Origin: Caldilineaceae bacterium bin5
Lineage (GTDB): Bacteria; Chloroflexota; Anaerolineae; Caldilineales; Caldilineaceae
DNA: 49,617 bases
Assembly: GCA_002238445.1 (NCBI GenBank)
Contig: MPML01000032.1
Coordinates: 1-49,617 of the forward strand
Reading direction: 5' to 3'
Under the pieces are notes generated by a model, which saw nothing but the letters and a program-made list of their open reading frames with translations, searched no databases and had not been told where the DNA came from. Made by a program: the position numbers and the translations under genes. Numbering within the stretch: position 1 is the stretch's first letter; each line of letters opens with the position of its first letter. This document shows positions 27,796-38,292 of this stretch, piece after piece.

Positions 27796-28989
27796 ATGAC
27801 AATGATCTACCTTGATCACTCAGCCACAACTCCTCTACGCCCGGAAGTACTGACGGCGATGGAGCCATATTTCGGTTCGACCGACCGAGAGGACAACTCG
27901 AAATACGGTAACCCGTCGAGTATCCATCTAGCGGGCCGCGCGGCCCATGCCGGTCTGAGCGAAGCCCGGGGCACGATCGCTGACATCCTGGGCGCTGCCG
28001 CCAGGGAGGTTATTTTAACCGGTTGTGGAAGTGAAAGCGATAACGCGGCTTTGCGAGGGATCGCATTGGCCAGGCGCAAACAGACCAGCGCCAATCGCAT
28101 TGTCACGACGGTGGTCGAGCATCACGCCGTATTGAATACCGCTGAAGATATGCGCGATTTCTTTGGGTTCGATTTGACGCTATTGCCTGTGAACAGCGAC
28201 GGGTTTATTAGTGAAGATGCGTTGGCGGAGGCACTGGGCGACGGCTCTGACATTGCGCTGGTCAGCGTTATGTACGCTAACAATGAAATTGGTACCGTGC
28301 AGCCGATAGGCAGACTGGGCGCGCTGTGCCGGGCGCGAAATGTACCTTTTCACACTGACGCGGTACAGGCGGCGGGAAAGCTGCCCTTGGACGTAAACGC
28401 GCTGAACGTAGATGCACTCAGTGCCAGTGCGCACAAGTTTTACGGGCCAAAAGGTGTTGGCTTTCTGTACCTTCGTCGCGGCACGCCGTTTCATCCTTTC
28501 ATTACGGGCGGCAGCCACGAGGGAAGGCGGCGGGCGGGAACCGAAAATGTCCCGGGCATCGTAGGCATGGCGACGGCCCTTGCCCTGTGCGAAGCGGAGC
28601 GGGATGTTGAAATGGCCCGTCTGCAGCTGCTGCGTGACACCATCATAGGCCACACGCTGCAAGCCATACCTGGCTCACGGCTGACTGGAAGCCCCACACA
28701 GAGACTTGCCAATCACGCCAGCTTTACAATTCAAGATGTAGAGGCGGAGGGGATCCTCATTGCCTTGGATCTGGCCGGAATTGGGGCCAGTAGCGGCAGT
28801 GCCTGCACCAGCGCCCGCCAGCAGCCAAGCCACGTGCTTGAGGCCGTCGGAATCCCGGCGGAAGAGTTGGCCGGCGGTCTGCGATTAAGCCTTGGCTATA
28901 GCAACACGGCCCAACAGGTCGAGCTGCTGCTGCAGAAACTGCCGGACATCGTCGGTCAGCAGCGCCAGATAGTTCCGGCGGCATTGTAA
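27796..28989 (+). CDS. Cysteine desulfurase (NifS/IscS family)
   Basis: A 397-residue PLP enzyme that takes sulfur from cysteine for iron-sulfur clusters and thiolated tRNA. It starts MIYLDHSATTPLRPEV after two extra residues, binds PLP at K214 in SASAHKFYGPKGVG, and carries the persulfide cysteine C337 in SGSACTSARQQPSHVL, the short-loop (NifS/IscS-type) form. It has no IscU or SufU gene beside it. MnmA at 39120, a user of such sulfur, is 10 kb away. There is no strong Shine-Dalgarno. ATG 27802 is an equally possible start. Confidence 0.93.
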   Translation: MTMIYLDHSATTPLRPEVLTAMEPYFGSTDREDNSKYGNPSSIHLAGRAAHAGLSEARGTIADILGAAAREVILTGCGSESDNAALRGIALARRKQTSANRIVTTVVEHHAVLNTAEDMRDFFGFDLTLLPVNSDGFISEDALAEALGDGSDIALVSVMYANNEIGTVQPIGRLGALCRARNVPFHTDAVQAAGKLPLDVNALNVDALSASAHKFYGPKGVGFLYLRRGTPFHPFITGGSHEGRRRAGTENVPGIVGMATALALCEAERDVEMARLQLLRDTIIGHTLQAIPGSRLTGSPTQRLANHASFTIQDVEAEGILIALDLAGIGASSGSACTSARQQPSHVLEAVGIPAEELAGGLRLSLGYSNTAQQVELLLQKLPDIVGQQRQIVPAAL

Positions 28990-29120
28990 GAGCTGAAGAA
29001 ATACTGCCGCTGTGTGCGGCGAATGCCTCAATTGAAACGCGAATGCGCAGCCCTCTCAGAAATCTTCCTCGCCAGGTTAATTCAAGGCATCACAGTCTGA
29101 CGCTTGCTGGTCTGCTAAGC

Positions 29121-29606
29121 ATGGACCTGCCGGCGATCGTCAGTGTAATCTTCTTTCTTGGGGCCCTGATCCCTGCTTCACTCCTTTTGACTCTTGGTTA
29201 TCTGCCGGTAGGCTTTTTCGGTGGTGTTTTCGGGCAGGGCAAAGTGGACAGGCTTGTTTTTGAAGGAACAGAGATTCCATTGTTGATTGGAGGGGCGGTT
29301 ATTGTCCTATTGCTGGCTGGGCCAATCTTTTTCTGGAGGGTCAGGTTTTTTCGGCGCATTTTGCTCTCCACCACTATGGTTTCCGGTCAGATCAGGGCCC
29401 TGAACATCACAGCGTTGGAATTCAATGTAGACTACGTATACTGGTTTCAACAGCGTGCGTATGCAGGGCGCAATGCCATTCGGCGCAATCACCGTCGTGA
29501 GAAACGAGACTGTTTACGCCCTGGCCAGAATATCACTGTGCTGGTAGACAGCACGCAGCCAGAAGCCTCAGTAGCGCTGGAACTGTACTCTCGCAAGGAC
29601 CGATAA
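29121..29606 (+). CDS. Small two-helix membrane protein (DUF3592-like)
   Basis: A 161-residue protein from ATG 29121 with two strong hydrophobic segments, at about residues 4-32 and 54-75. A C-terminal soluble part follows: FRRILLSTTMVSGQIRAL, then PGQNITVLVDSTQPEAS. The last motif resembles DUF3592, where a GDxVxVxYxPxNP stretch follows two helices. The frame is open back to 29043, but the added residues do not look like family sequence. Neither start has a good Shine-Dalgarno. Function unknown. A location in the cytoplasmic membrane is likely. Confidence 0.6.
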   Translation: MDLPAIVSVIFFLGALIPASLLLTLGYLPVGFFGGVFGQGKVDRLVFEGTEIPLLIGGAVIVLLLAGPIFFWRVRFFRRILLSTTMVSGQIRALNITALEFNVDYVYWFQQRAYAGRNAIRRNHRREKRDCLRPGQNITVLVDSTQPEASVALELYSRKDR

Positions 29607-29742
29607 GACCGTTGGCAACGTGCTGCTCGGTGGTTGGATTGGTATACCTGCTTTCGTTCTCATGCGTTGGTCCCCGACCCCTACAAAACGCCCAAATCGT
29701 AATGCAGACTAAGCGCCACAGTTGCGCTATACTTAGCGGGGC

Positions 29743-30876
29743 ATGGATCTTGACTGGACGTACAGGCCGCGCCGCCGACGTCGCAAAGGGTGTTTCGCTT
29801 GGAGCGGTTTGGTTCTGCTTCTGGCCGTCTACCTGTATATACAGCGTCCGGACTGGCTAGTTAGGCAACCTCCGCCGGCACTGACGACCCCCACTCCAAG
29901 CGCGCTCTACTGGCAGACGAAGGCGGAAGCGCACATTGCCGCCGGCAATTTCGGTGAGGCTGCGGCTGCTCTTCAGCGGATGGCTGAATTGGAGCCGGAG
30001 AACGCCGAACCGCTGGTAGCGCTGGCAGAACTGCACTTGATGGCGCGGCAGGTTGAGCAGGCCTACGCACTGACCAAGGAAGCAGTCCGGCTCGACGACG
30101 AGAGTGTGGCGGCGCTGGCGACGCATGCACGCGTGCTCGACTGGCGCGGCAACTACGATTCTGCCAGCGATTTCGCCTTTCAAGCGCTTGAATTGGATCC
30201 TGACAATCCCGATGTTCTGGCCGTTTTAGGGGAAATCTACAGCGACGTGGGCAATTATGCGCTGGCGTTGGAATACCTGGAAGAGGCCCTGAACATCGAT
30301 CCAAGAAATGTTATGGCACGCCGTAACCTCGGCTATCTCTTTGAGATACAACGTGAGCACGAACAGGCAATTGCAGAGTACAACCGAGCCATAGAGTTGG
30401 CTCCAAACCGGCCCGATTTATATATCGAAGTGGGACGGCAGTACGAGCGACTGGAGGAGTGGGGACTGTCTATAGAGAGCTACGAAAAGGCTGTCAACGC
30501 GGGTGAAACCGCTTTCGCGCTGGACGCCCTGGGTTGGGCACTTTGGCAGAGCGGGGACCACTTGCAAGCGCTACGCATTTTACGCAGAGCGTCAGAGTTG
30601 GAACCGGAAAACGGCCTTGTGCTTGCTCATCTGGGAATGGCCTACTATCGGCGACTCAATTACGAAAGCGCAGCTGAAACGATGGAACAGGCGCTGGAAT
30701 ATCTGGATGAAGATGATATCAACGCCCAATTTACTTTGATTCTGGGACTGTCCCACGTTTTAAAGAAGCCGAAAGAATGCAACTTGGCAGTGCCTTGGCT
30801 GCATAAGACCTTGGAATTCGCGCCGGGGTTATCTTCCGCTTTGTACGGCCTCCGCCAGTGTAGTACCGGCACGTAA
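29743..30876 (+). CDS. Membrane-anchored TPR-repeat protein
   Basis: A 377-residue protein with a basic N-terminus (RRRRRK at residues 10-15) and one membrane helix at about 17-34. The rest, mostly outside the membrane, is a chain of about eight to nine tetratricopeptide units. Clear examples are ALEYLEEALNIDPRN, AIAEYNRAIELAPNRP and ALRILRRASELEPENG. TPR arrays act as protein-binding scaffolds, so the partner decides the role, and none is evident here. The positive-inside rule places the repeats on the outer face. No catalytic domain is present. Confidence 0.82.
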   Translation: MDLDWTYRPRRRRRKGCFAWSGLVLLLAVYLYIQRPDWLVRQPPPALTTPTPSALYWQTKAEAHIAAGNFGEAAAALQRMAELEPENAEPLVALAELHLMARQVEQAYALTKEAVRLDDESVAALATHARVLDWRGNYDSASDFAFQALELDPDNPDVLAVLGEIYSDVGNYALALEYLEEALNIDPRNVMARRNLGYLFEIQREHEQAIAEYNRAIELAPNRPDLYIEVGRQYERLEEWGLSIESYEKAVNAGETAFALDALGWALWQSGDHLQALRILRRASELEPENGLVLAHLGMAYYRRLNYESAAETMEQALEYLDEDDINAQFTLILGLSHVLKKPKECNLAVPWLHKTLEFAPGLSSALYGLRQCSTGT

Positions 30877-30972
30877 CGCGTTGGCGGTCCAAATTTCCCA
30901 GGTGGTTGTTGGCAAGAATCTACTGACGTTGGCATAGGAAAGCGGTTCAGCCGTTACGAAGTTTCAACACAC

Positions 30973-32619
30973 ATGTCTCACAACCGGGCTCGTCTGAAAT
31001 CCTCTCTACCTCGCCCGACAATCGCTGCGCCTTCACGGGGCAACGGGCGAGGCGACCCCGTCGAACCGCCGCAGCCCTCTGTGCCAATTCGTCCTCCTGT
31101 GCAAGCTGAACGCAGCGCGGTGATACGAGAGCGGGTGGCGACAAGAACGGTAACATCGAAGCGCCGGCTGCAGCGAACAGGAACGCCTCTAAGAGTATTG
31201 CAACAGCCAATTCAGGCAGGTATGCGCAAGGTTTTCGACCTGCGCCGCCTGCTTTTTGTCGTGGGTGTTACTTTTATCGTGCTGCTCCTGCCCACGCCGG
31301 CTGGACTAAGTGTGGCAGGGCACAAGGCACTGGCGTTATTTGCATTTTCCGGCTTGATATTGGCGCTGGAACCGGCTCCGCTGCCAATCGTTGCCCTGCT
31401 GGTACCCATTGTTCAGATTGCTCTCGGCGTCGATGACGCGGGCGGCGCGTTCGAGCCATTCGGCACGCCGGTGGTCTTTTTGATTCTGGGAAGTCTGTTC
31501 CTGGCTGAGGCGTTGCGGAAGCATGGCCTAACCCGCCGGCTGGCGCTCCACGCAATCGTCGGCAGCAGAGGACAGTTTGGTCCGCTGCTGTTCGCGCTCA
31601 TGGCGATCACCGGCGGGCTGAGCATGTTCGTACTCAATACTGCAACTGCGGCAGTGCTGATCCCGGTCGCAATAACAATCGCCCAGCAGGTGCCGCGCCC
31701 TGAGGATGGACGCAAGGCACTTGCTGTGCTAATTCTTGCCATCGGTTACAGTTCCAGCATCGGCGCGATAGCCACAATAATGGGAAGCGGAGAGAATGCA
31801 ATAGCAAGCGGGCTGCTGGGGCAGCTGTACGGGTTTGGATTCGTAGACTGGATGAAATACGGCTTGCCGGTGGTGTTATTGTTGATGCCGCTGGTTTGGT
31901 TTTTGCTGCCTCGGCTATTTGCTCTGCCGGCGTTGACGATTGATGTCGAGCCGGCGAGACGGGAGATAGAGCGGCTGGGTAGATTTTCCGGACCTGAGCG
32001 GGAGATCATAGTCGTGCTTCTGGTGTCGATCAGTCTGTGGATTGCAGGGGGGTATATCGAGCAGATTCTGAATCTGCCTGCCACGCTGTTGAGCAGCGCC
32101 GTCATTGCGATCGGGGCGGTTGCTGTGCTTTCGGTCGAAAAGATCGTCGACTGGAGCGATCTGAAGGGCGTGAACTGGGGTGTCTTCTTTGTCATTGGCG
32201 CGGGATTGACGCTGGGAGATGCGCTGGAGAAAACGGGCGCAAGCGCCTGGTTTGCCAACCTGGTGGCGCCGACGTTTGCGGGGCTGCCTTTCATCGGCGT
32301 TCTGGCGGCGCTGATCCTGCTGGCTTTCTGCGTCACGCAGTTTATGAACAATGTCCCCCTAGGGGCAATTCTGGCACCGGTATTGATTACCTTGGGGCAG
32401 GCATCGAATATTGATCCGGTACGGCTCGTTGTCCCCACTATTTTCGCGGTTGCGTTGGCATTTGCGCTGCCCAGCGGTTCCGCACGCATGATCCTGATCG
32501 CTGTAACCGGCGTGGTAAGCAGGCGGGAGATGGTGCGCACGGGCCTGATAGTGGGGATGGCCTGTGCGGGCGTGATATTTGTGTTCTTCTATCTGCTCGG
32601 CCAATTTGGCATGATTTGA
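30973..32619 (+). CDS. DASS/SLC13-family anion symporter with N-terminal extension
   Basis: A 548-residue membrane protein of the divalent anion:sodium symporter class. It has about eleven to twelve hydrophobic segments. Repeated family motifs are FLILGSLFLAEALRKHGL with MFVLNTATAAVLIPV near residues 165-235, and in the second half GVFFVIGAGLTLGDALEKTG with FMNNVPLGAI near 456, the paired SNT-like substrate sites. It probably brings in sulfate or dicarboxylates. The first 83 residues are basic, proline-rich and probably disordered, which is unusual. Translation from ATG 31222 (MRKVFDLRRLLF) would remove them, but neither start has a strong Shine-Dalgarno. Confidence 0.85.
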   Translation: MSHNRARLKSSLPRPTIAAPSRGNGRGDPVEPPQPSVPIRPPVQAERSAVIRERVATRTVTSKRRLQRTGTPLRVLQQPIQAGMRKVFDLRRLLFVVGVTFIVLLLPTPAGLSVAGHKALALFAFSGLILALEPAPLPIVALLVPIVQIALGVDDAGGAFEPFGTPVVFLILGSLFLAEALRKHGLTRRLALHAIVGSRGQFGPLLFALMAITGGLSMFVLNTATAAVLIPVAITIAQQVPRPEDGRKALAVLILAIGYSSSIGAIATIMGSGENAIASGLLGQLYGFGFVDWMKYGLPVVLLLMPLVWFLLPRLFALPALTIDVEPARREIERLGRFSGPEREIIVVLLVSISLWIAGGYIEQILNLPATLLSSAVIAIGAVAVLSVEKIVDWSDLKGVNWGVFFVIGAGLTLGDALEKTGASAWFANLVAPTFAGLPFIGVLAALILLAFCVTQFMNNVPLGAILAPVLITLGQASNIDPVRLVVPTIFAVALAFALPSGSARMILIAVTGVVSRREMVRTGLIVGMACAGVIFVFFYLLGQFGMI

Positions 32620-32702
32620 AACTGATCGCGAGTCGGGCGACATTGCAGCCAGGTGCAAAGGCTTAGACGTAATTCTTAGCAGTTACGACAGGGGGAAAAG
32701 GT

Positions 32703-33050
32703 ATGCGAGTCTGGCTCATCGGCGCGGGGCATATTGGAACGGTGGCGTTGCGCCAACTATTGAAAAATCCGGCTGTGGAGATTTTCGTCAGTGACCCGTC
32801 AGACCAACCGGAAGCAGTCCTGAGCGGTCTAATCGATCGCGTCGATCTGATTGCCAACATTTCGCCTGTCAATGTAAACGAGATTGCCCGTCGCGTGCGC
32901 CCAGACCTGATCTTACTTTCTCCCGGTATAGGGGAACAGGGTTTTGGCGCAATTGAAGGTAGCAAGGCGTTGTCCGAGGCTCTCAACTACGAGACAATTA
33001 TAGCCAGCGAATACCCGTGCCTGATTCTTTCGTTGTCGAACCAAAGCTGA
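32703..33050 (+). CDS. Small NAD(P)-binding Rossmann protein
   Basis: A 115-residue protein with a dinucleotide-binding start, VWLIGAGHIGTVALRQLL, a second strand ending in an acidic VSDPSD, and a later strand LILLSPGIGEQG. It resembles the isolated N-terminal half of a TrkA-N or saccharopine-dehydrogenase type domain, with no catalytic half. It may be a free-standing sensor or the remnant of a larger gene. A GGGGGAAAAGG stretch precedes the ATG. It lies between the anion symporter and a STAND NTPase on the same strand. Confidence 0.62.
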   Translation: MRVWLIGAGHIGTVALRQLLKNPAVEIFVSDPSDQPEAVLSGLIDRVDLIANISPVNVNEIARRVRPDLILLSPGIGEQGFGAIEGSKALSEALNYETIIASEYPCLILSLSNQS

Positions 33051-33111
33051 AGCGAGTACCAAAAGGAACCGGGACGAAAGTCAACTATAGACACTGCGCT
33101 GATATTGAACT

Positions 33112-35295
33112 ATGACTGATGATTTCTCGCCGATCCGGCACAATCTGGGTGTTTACAGGTTGCGAGGATTCAGCGGGCGCAAGGCGGAGTTGAATACACT
33201 GTGCCAGTGGCTGCTTGAGGCACACCGGCAGCCGGCGCTGGCAATTAGCGGGGGCCAGGGGAGCGGGAAGAGTACGCTGGCTACTGCTGCCGCCTGGAAC
33301 ACGATCCACCACTTCCCGGATGGCATCATCTGGGTGGGGGCAGCGGGCAGGGATCGCTTCCGCATGTATGACATTGTGCGCACGCTTGATACTGTGCTCG
33401 GCACGACTCTGACGCGGGTGAGCGAGGATCGCTGGGGAATCGGCATCCTCGAACAGCTTTACCGGCGTCGACGCCTGCTCATACTGGACGAACTTTCTGA
33501 TGCTACCGATCGTGAAGTTCAGACGCTGGCGGAGATCATCAGTCATCTACACGACTCGGGTGGTCAGTCCCACATTTTGCTCATCGATCGTGACATCCAC
33601 CCGGAATTTGCCGATCTGATTGACGACCGGCATTTGCAGCTGGGTGGGCTGCCACTGTCCGAGGCGGTGGGATTTGTTCATGCTCGGGCGCCCGAGTCGG
33701 TTCGCGATACGGCCTTGCGCAATGTCGAGAGCCTGCACAGTCGGACCGGCGGCAGACCACTCAGCATGCGATTAGTGATGGGGCTGCTGATCGATTTCGG
33801 GTTGTGGAGCGAGTTGGATCAGCTTCTGGCCGAGCTGCCCGCTGAGGACGGCGCGGTGGAGATGTCGAGCGTTGCCGGTTTTGCCGTCGAGAACTTTGCC
33901 GCGTTCTGGCCGGAGGCTGGATTGATTCTGGATCGATTGGTCAGCGCGGCGGGAGGGGCTACCTACCAGGCGTTGACGGAGCTGTTTACAGTCGGGATGG
34001 GCACCGAAGATGAGAAACGCCAGACTTTCGAAGCCCTGGTGACGCGTGCCTTGGTAGAAGTGGACCTTTTCGACCGCCGCATTGTCGTACAGCCGGTCGT
34101 CCGCCGTTATCTCGTCGAAGGCGCGGTGATGCTGGGGGAAGACTGGCATCGCCAGCACTCGCGCTACTACTTGCAATTTGCGCAACGCTACCAGGAGGTG
34201 CCGATCCAGCGCTGGAAGGAAGTGGACCCGTTTTGGGGAAACATTCATTGGGGTGCGGATTGGGCTACGGAACGGGTGGAACGGGTCTTCGGCATTTCGG
34301 TGGAGGAGATAGTCGGGGAAGAGTTGGAGATCCAGGGGCTGCGCGACATGCCGATCAATTTTCCTGAGGTGCAGGACGACCTCAAATTGATGCGGGACTA
34401 CGCGCTGGCGCTAGCCCACTATGCTTTTTGGCGACACCCTCCGGGAATCTGGCGCTGGCTTTGCGGGGGTGCTGTTGCCGCGATTGCGCTGGGCGACATC
34501 GGTGATTTTGGCTGGATGCTGGCGAACATCGGGCGTCAGCGGTTCTTCAATGGCGAAGTCGAAGAGGCAATGGAGTGGCTGCAGCGGGCTTTGCGGATCT
34601 TTGACGAGCGCGACATGTTGATGGCGATGGCATACGGTCACACCGACCTCGGAACTTCGTTTCGTGTGCTGGAGGAGCCCCGACAAGCGCTTGAACATTT
34701 TTGGCTGGCGTTTGAAGCGGCGGCACAGCTGGGCGACCCTCGTTCGCTGGCGCCGGCTTATATGAATCTTGGCAGCGCCTATCTCAGCTTGAATAATTTT
34801 GAACGGGCAATCGAACAGCATCGCAAAGCTCTGCGTGTGGCTTTACGATTGGGCGATGATGCGCTCGTGGCCAGCGCCCACAACAACCTGGGGCTGGCCA
34901 TGGAGGGTATGGCCATGTACGCCGAGGCCCAGCGTGCTTACGAGTCCGCCTTGACTGTTTTCGAGCGCAATCACGACGCCACCGGCATCAGCACCTGTTA
35001 CAACAATCTGGGTTCTGTCTGTTACGCAAGGCAGGATTTTGCTGCAGCACTAGCCTGGTATGAGAAAGATCTGGACCTGTCGGATGCGCGCGGGGCGTGG
35101 ATGGATAAGGCGGCCACGCTTCACAACCTTGGCCATGTTGCGCTTGAACAGCAGGAATATGCGCAGGCTGGCGAATATTTCCGCCGCAGCCGCGAGCTTT
35201 ATGCGGCATTCCAACTTGATGAGTACGTGGCGGAAGAGGACGAGATGCTCACGTATGTGGCCGCGGTAGCCTCACCGGGTCGATCCCAACGCTAA
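33112..35295 (+). CDS. STAND (NB-ARC-like) NTPase with C-terminal TPRs
   Basis: A 727-residue signalling ATPase. The NTPase domain starts almost at the N-terminus: GRKAELNTLCQWL, Walker A GGQGSGKST with K53, Walker B LLILDE with D126, and GGRPLSMRL near residue 210, the NB-ARC GxP element. A winged-helix region at about 245-350 follows, then a linker with several tryptophans, and six or so TPR units at about 480-715. Such proteins sense a ligand or partner through the repeats and oligomerise on ATP binding. No effector domain is attached, so it may act through another protein or as a regulator. It ends 265 bases before groES. Confidence 0.85.
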   Translation: MTDDFSPIRHNLGVYRLRGFSGRKAELNTLCQWLLEAHRQPALAISGGQGSGKSTLATAAAWNTIHHFPDGIIWVGAAGRDRFRMYDIVRTLDTVLGTTLTRVSEDRWGIGILEQLYRRRRLLILDELSDATDREVQTLAEIISHLHDSGGQSHILLIDRDIHPEFADLIDDRHLQLGGLPLSEAVGFVHARAPESVRDTALRNVESLHSRTGGRPLSMRLVMGLLIDFGLWSELDQLLAELPAEDGAVEMSSVAGFAVENFAAFWPEAGLILDRLVSAAGGATYQALTELFTVGMGTEDEKRQTFEALVTRALVEVDLFDRRIVVQPVVRRYLVEGAVMLGEDWHRQHSRYYLQFAQRYQEVPIQRWKEVDPFWGNIHWGADWATERVERVFGISVEEIVGEELEIQGLRDMPINFPEVQDDLKLMRDYALALAHYAFWRHPPGIWRWLCGGAVAAIALGDIGDFGWMLANIGRQRFFNGEVEEAMEWLQRALRIFDERDMLMAMAYGHTDLGTSFRVLEEPRQALEHFWLAFEAAAQLGDPRSLAPAYMNLGSAYLSLNNFERAIEQHRKALRVALRLGDDALVASAHNNLGLAMEGMAMYAEAQRAYESALTVFERNHDATGISTCYNNLGSVCYARQDFAAALAWYEKDLDLSDARGAWMDKAATLHNLGHVALEQQEYAQAGEYFRRSRELYAAFQLDEYVAEEDEMLTYVAAVASPGRSQR

Positions 35296-35327
35296 CAAAA
35301 CGCTTACACTTTCGGTAGTTCAGAATC

Positions 35328-35356
35328 TTGTCAGGCGACAGGAATTATGCTACACT
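35328..35356 (+). promoter_or_regulatory. groESL promoter
   Basis: TTGTCA (35328-35333), a 17-base spacer and TACACT (35351-35356). The start of transcription would fall near 35363, immediately before the CIRCE operator, the usual geometry for HrcA repression. Confidence 0.8.
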
Positions 35357-35366
35357 TTCTGATGGA

Positions 35367-35393
35367 TTAGCACTCAAGCTATATGAGTGCTAA
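35367..35393 (+). promoter_or_regulatory. CIRCE operator (HrcA binding site)
   Basis: A perfect inverted repeat TTAGCACTC-9 bases-GAGTGCTAA, identical to the textbook CIRCE consensus. HrcA bound here would block groESL transcription until heat or unfolded protein titrates GroEL. The hrcA gene itself is not in the window. The leader from here to groES (about 165 bases) holds no other feature I can name. Confidence 0.97.
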
Positions 35394-35559
35394 GGGAGTA
35401 TCTGAAGGGTTGCATTTTGCGGGTAGAAACTGCCTTTGAGAGAGGGTGCAGCCGGCCAGTAAATTGCAATTGGTTTCTATTTCCCGCTGCCTAGTGGCGG
35501 GCAATCTACTATCACTGGTTTTTCATCAGAAAGAGTCGTAAAGCAAGGAGGAAGTTCGA

Positions 35560-35847
35560 ATGAATCTGAAGCCGCTCGGTGATCGGCTGGTAGTCCAGCC
35601 CCTGGAGGGGGAAGAGCAGACTTCCACGGGCATCTATCTGCCGGAAACTGCCAAAGAGAAGCCGCAGCAGGGCGAGGTAGTTGCAGCGGGACCTGGCGCC
35701 CGGGACGAAGACGGCAACCGCATTGCCATGGATGTCTCCGTAGGTGATATCGTTCTTTACGCGAAGTACTCCGGCACGAACATCAAGCTGGATGCTACCG
35801 AGGTCCTGATTCTCAAAGAATCGGATGTCTTGGCGCTCGTCGGATAA
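35560..35847 (+). CDS. groES: Co-chaperonin GroES
   Basis: A 95-residue Hsp10, the lid of the GroEL chamber. It reads [15 protein letters not shown] at the start, has the mobile loop [18 protein letters not shown] at about residues 17-36, and ends [17 protein letters not shown] lies before the ATG. First gene of the CIRCE-controlled operon, 75 bases before groEL. Confidence 0.98.
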   Translation: MNLKPLGDRLVVQPLEGEEQTSTGIYLPETAKEKPQQGEVVAAGPGARDEDGNRIAMDVSVGDIVLYAKYSGTNIKLDATEVLILKESDVLALVG

Positions 35848-35865
35848 TAGCTGGCATTACACTGA

Positions 35866-37569
<1,704 letters not shown>

Positions 37570-37601
37570 GGTTGGTTGGTTTGTGAATTGAATAGAGATT
37601 G

Positions 37602-37643
37602 GAAGGGCGTCGGGAGGAAATTCTCCGGCGCCTTTTCTTTTTT
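37602..37643 (+). terminator. Terminator after groEL
   Basis: AAGGGCGTCGGGAG pairs with CTCCGGCGCCTT with G-T pairs and small bulges, followed by TTCTTTTTT. It lies 32 bases after the groEL stop. Confidence 0.75.
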
Positions 37644-37690
37644 GTGGAACTCAGCGCTCGTTAAATTCAGGAAGAGAAGTCAGAAACCTC

Positions 37691-38242
37691 TTATTTGGCT
37701 TCAAGAATGTCCATCAGGGCAATAGTGAATCCATCAAGCGTTGGAGACGTAAGGCTCTGTTCATCCCCGTAAATACCGCTCACTTCGAAGCGATTTTCTC
37801 CCTGAAGCAGGACCATGATGGTACGGGCGTCCGGGTCCACAATCCAATATTCTTTGACGCCATGTTTGGCGTACAGATCGAGTTTTAGTGTCCGGTCTCG
37901 ATCGGCAGTCCCTGGGGAGAGGATCTCGACCACCAGGTCAGGTGCACCTTGGACGTTGTTAGCAGTGATGATTTCAATCCGGTCGCTCGAGATGAACAGC
38001 AGATCCGGCTTCACCACGTCCGTGTCTGACAGCACGACATCGAAGGGAGAGAAATAGACTTTCCCCAGGTTGCGGTCTCTCGCAAAAGATCCAATCCTGA
38101 GGTGCAATACACTCAGAAGGTATTGATGTAACTCACTGGGGGAAGGGGACAAGAAGAGATCTCCATTCAGTAGTTCGTAGCGCTCGTCATCCGACATTTC
38201 CAAATAGTCGGCGTATGTTAGCTTGGCTTTAACATCCAACAC
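37691..38242 (-). CDS. Uma2-family endonuclease (DUF820)
   Basis: A 183-residue PD-(D/E)XK-fold protein. It has TYADYLEMSDDERYELLNGDL at the start, VVKPDLLFIS, then PDLVVEILSPGTADRDRTLK and YAKHGVKEYWIVDP, the acidic and lysine residues of the family's active site. Uma2 proteins are abundant in Chloroflexi and cyanobacteria. Their biological role is unclear. GTG 38242 is chosen because AAGGAG sits seven bases upstream and the family usually begins just before TYxDY. A TTG at 38281 would add 13 unlikely residues. A broken relative lies at 4898-5375. It converges on groEL. Confidence 0.85.
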   Translation of the reverse strand: MLDVKAKLTYADYLEMSDDERYELLNGDLFLSPSPSELHQYLLSVLHLRIGSFARDRNLGKVYFSPFDVVLSDTDVVKPDLLFISSDRIEIITANNVQGAPDLVVEILSPGTADRDRTLKLDLYAKHGVKEYWIVDPDARTIMVLLQGENRFEVSGIYGDEQSLTSPTLDGFTIALMDILEAK

Positions 38243-38292
38243 TTGGGCTCTCCTTTCCTTGATAAGAGGAATCGGAACCAACCAGTTCGCTT

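Noticed and set aside
31746..32540. 264-codon open frame antisense to the anion symporter
   Set aside because: It is serine/threonine-rich low-complexity sequence from reading hydrophobic codons backward. The symporter frame has clear family motifs.
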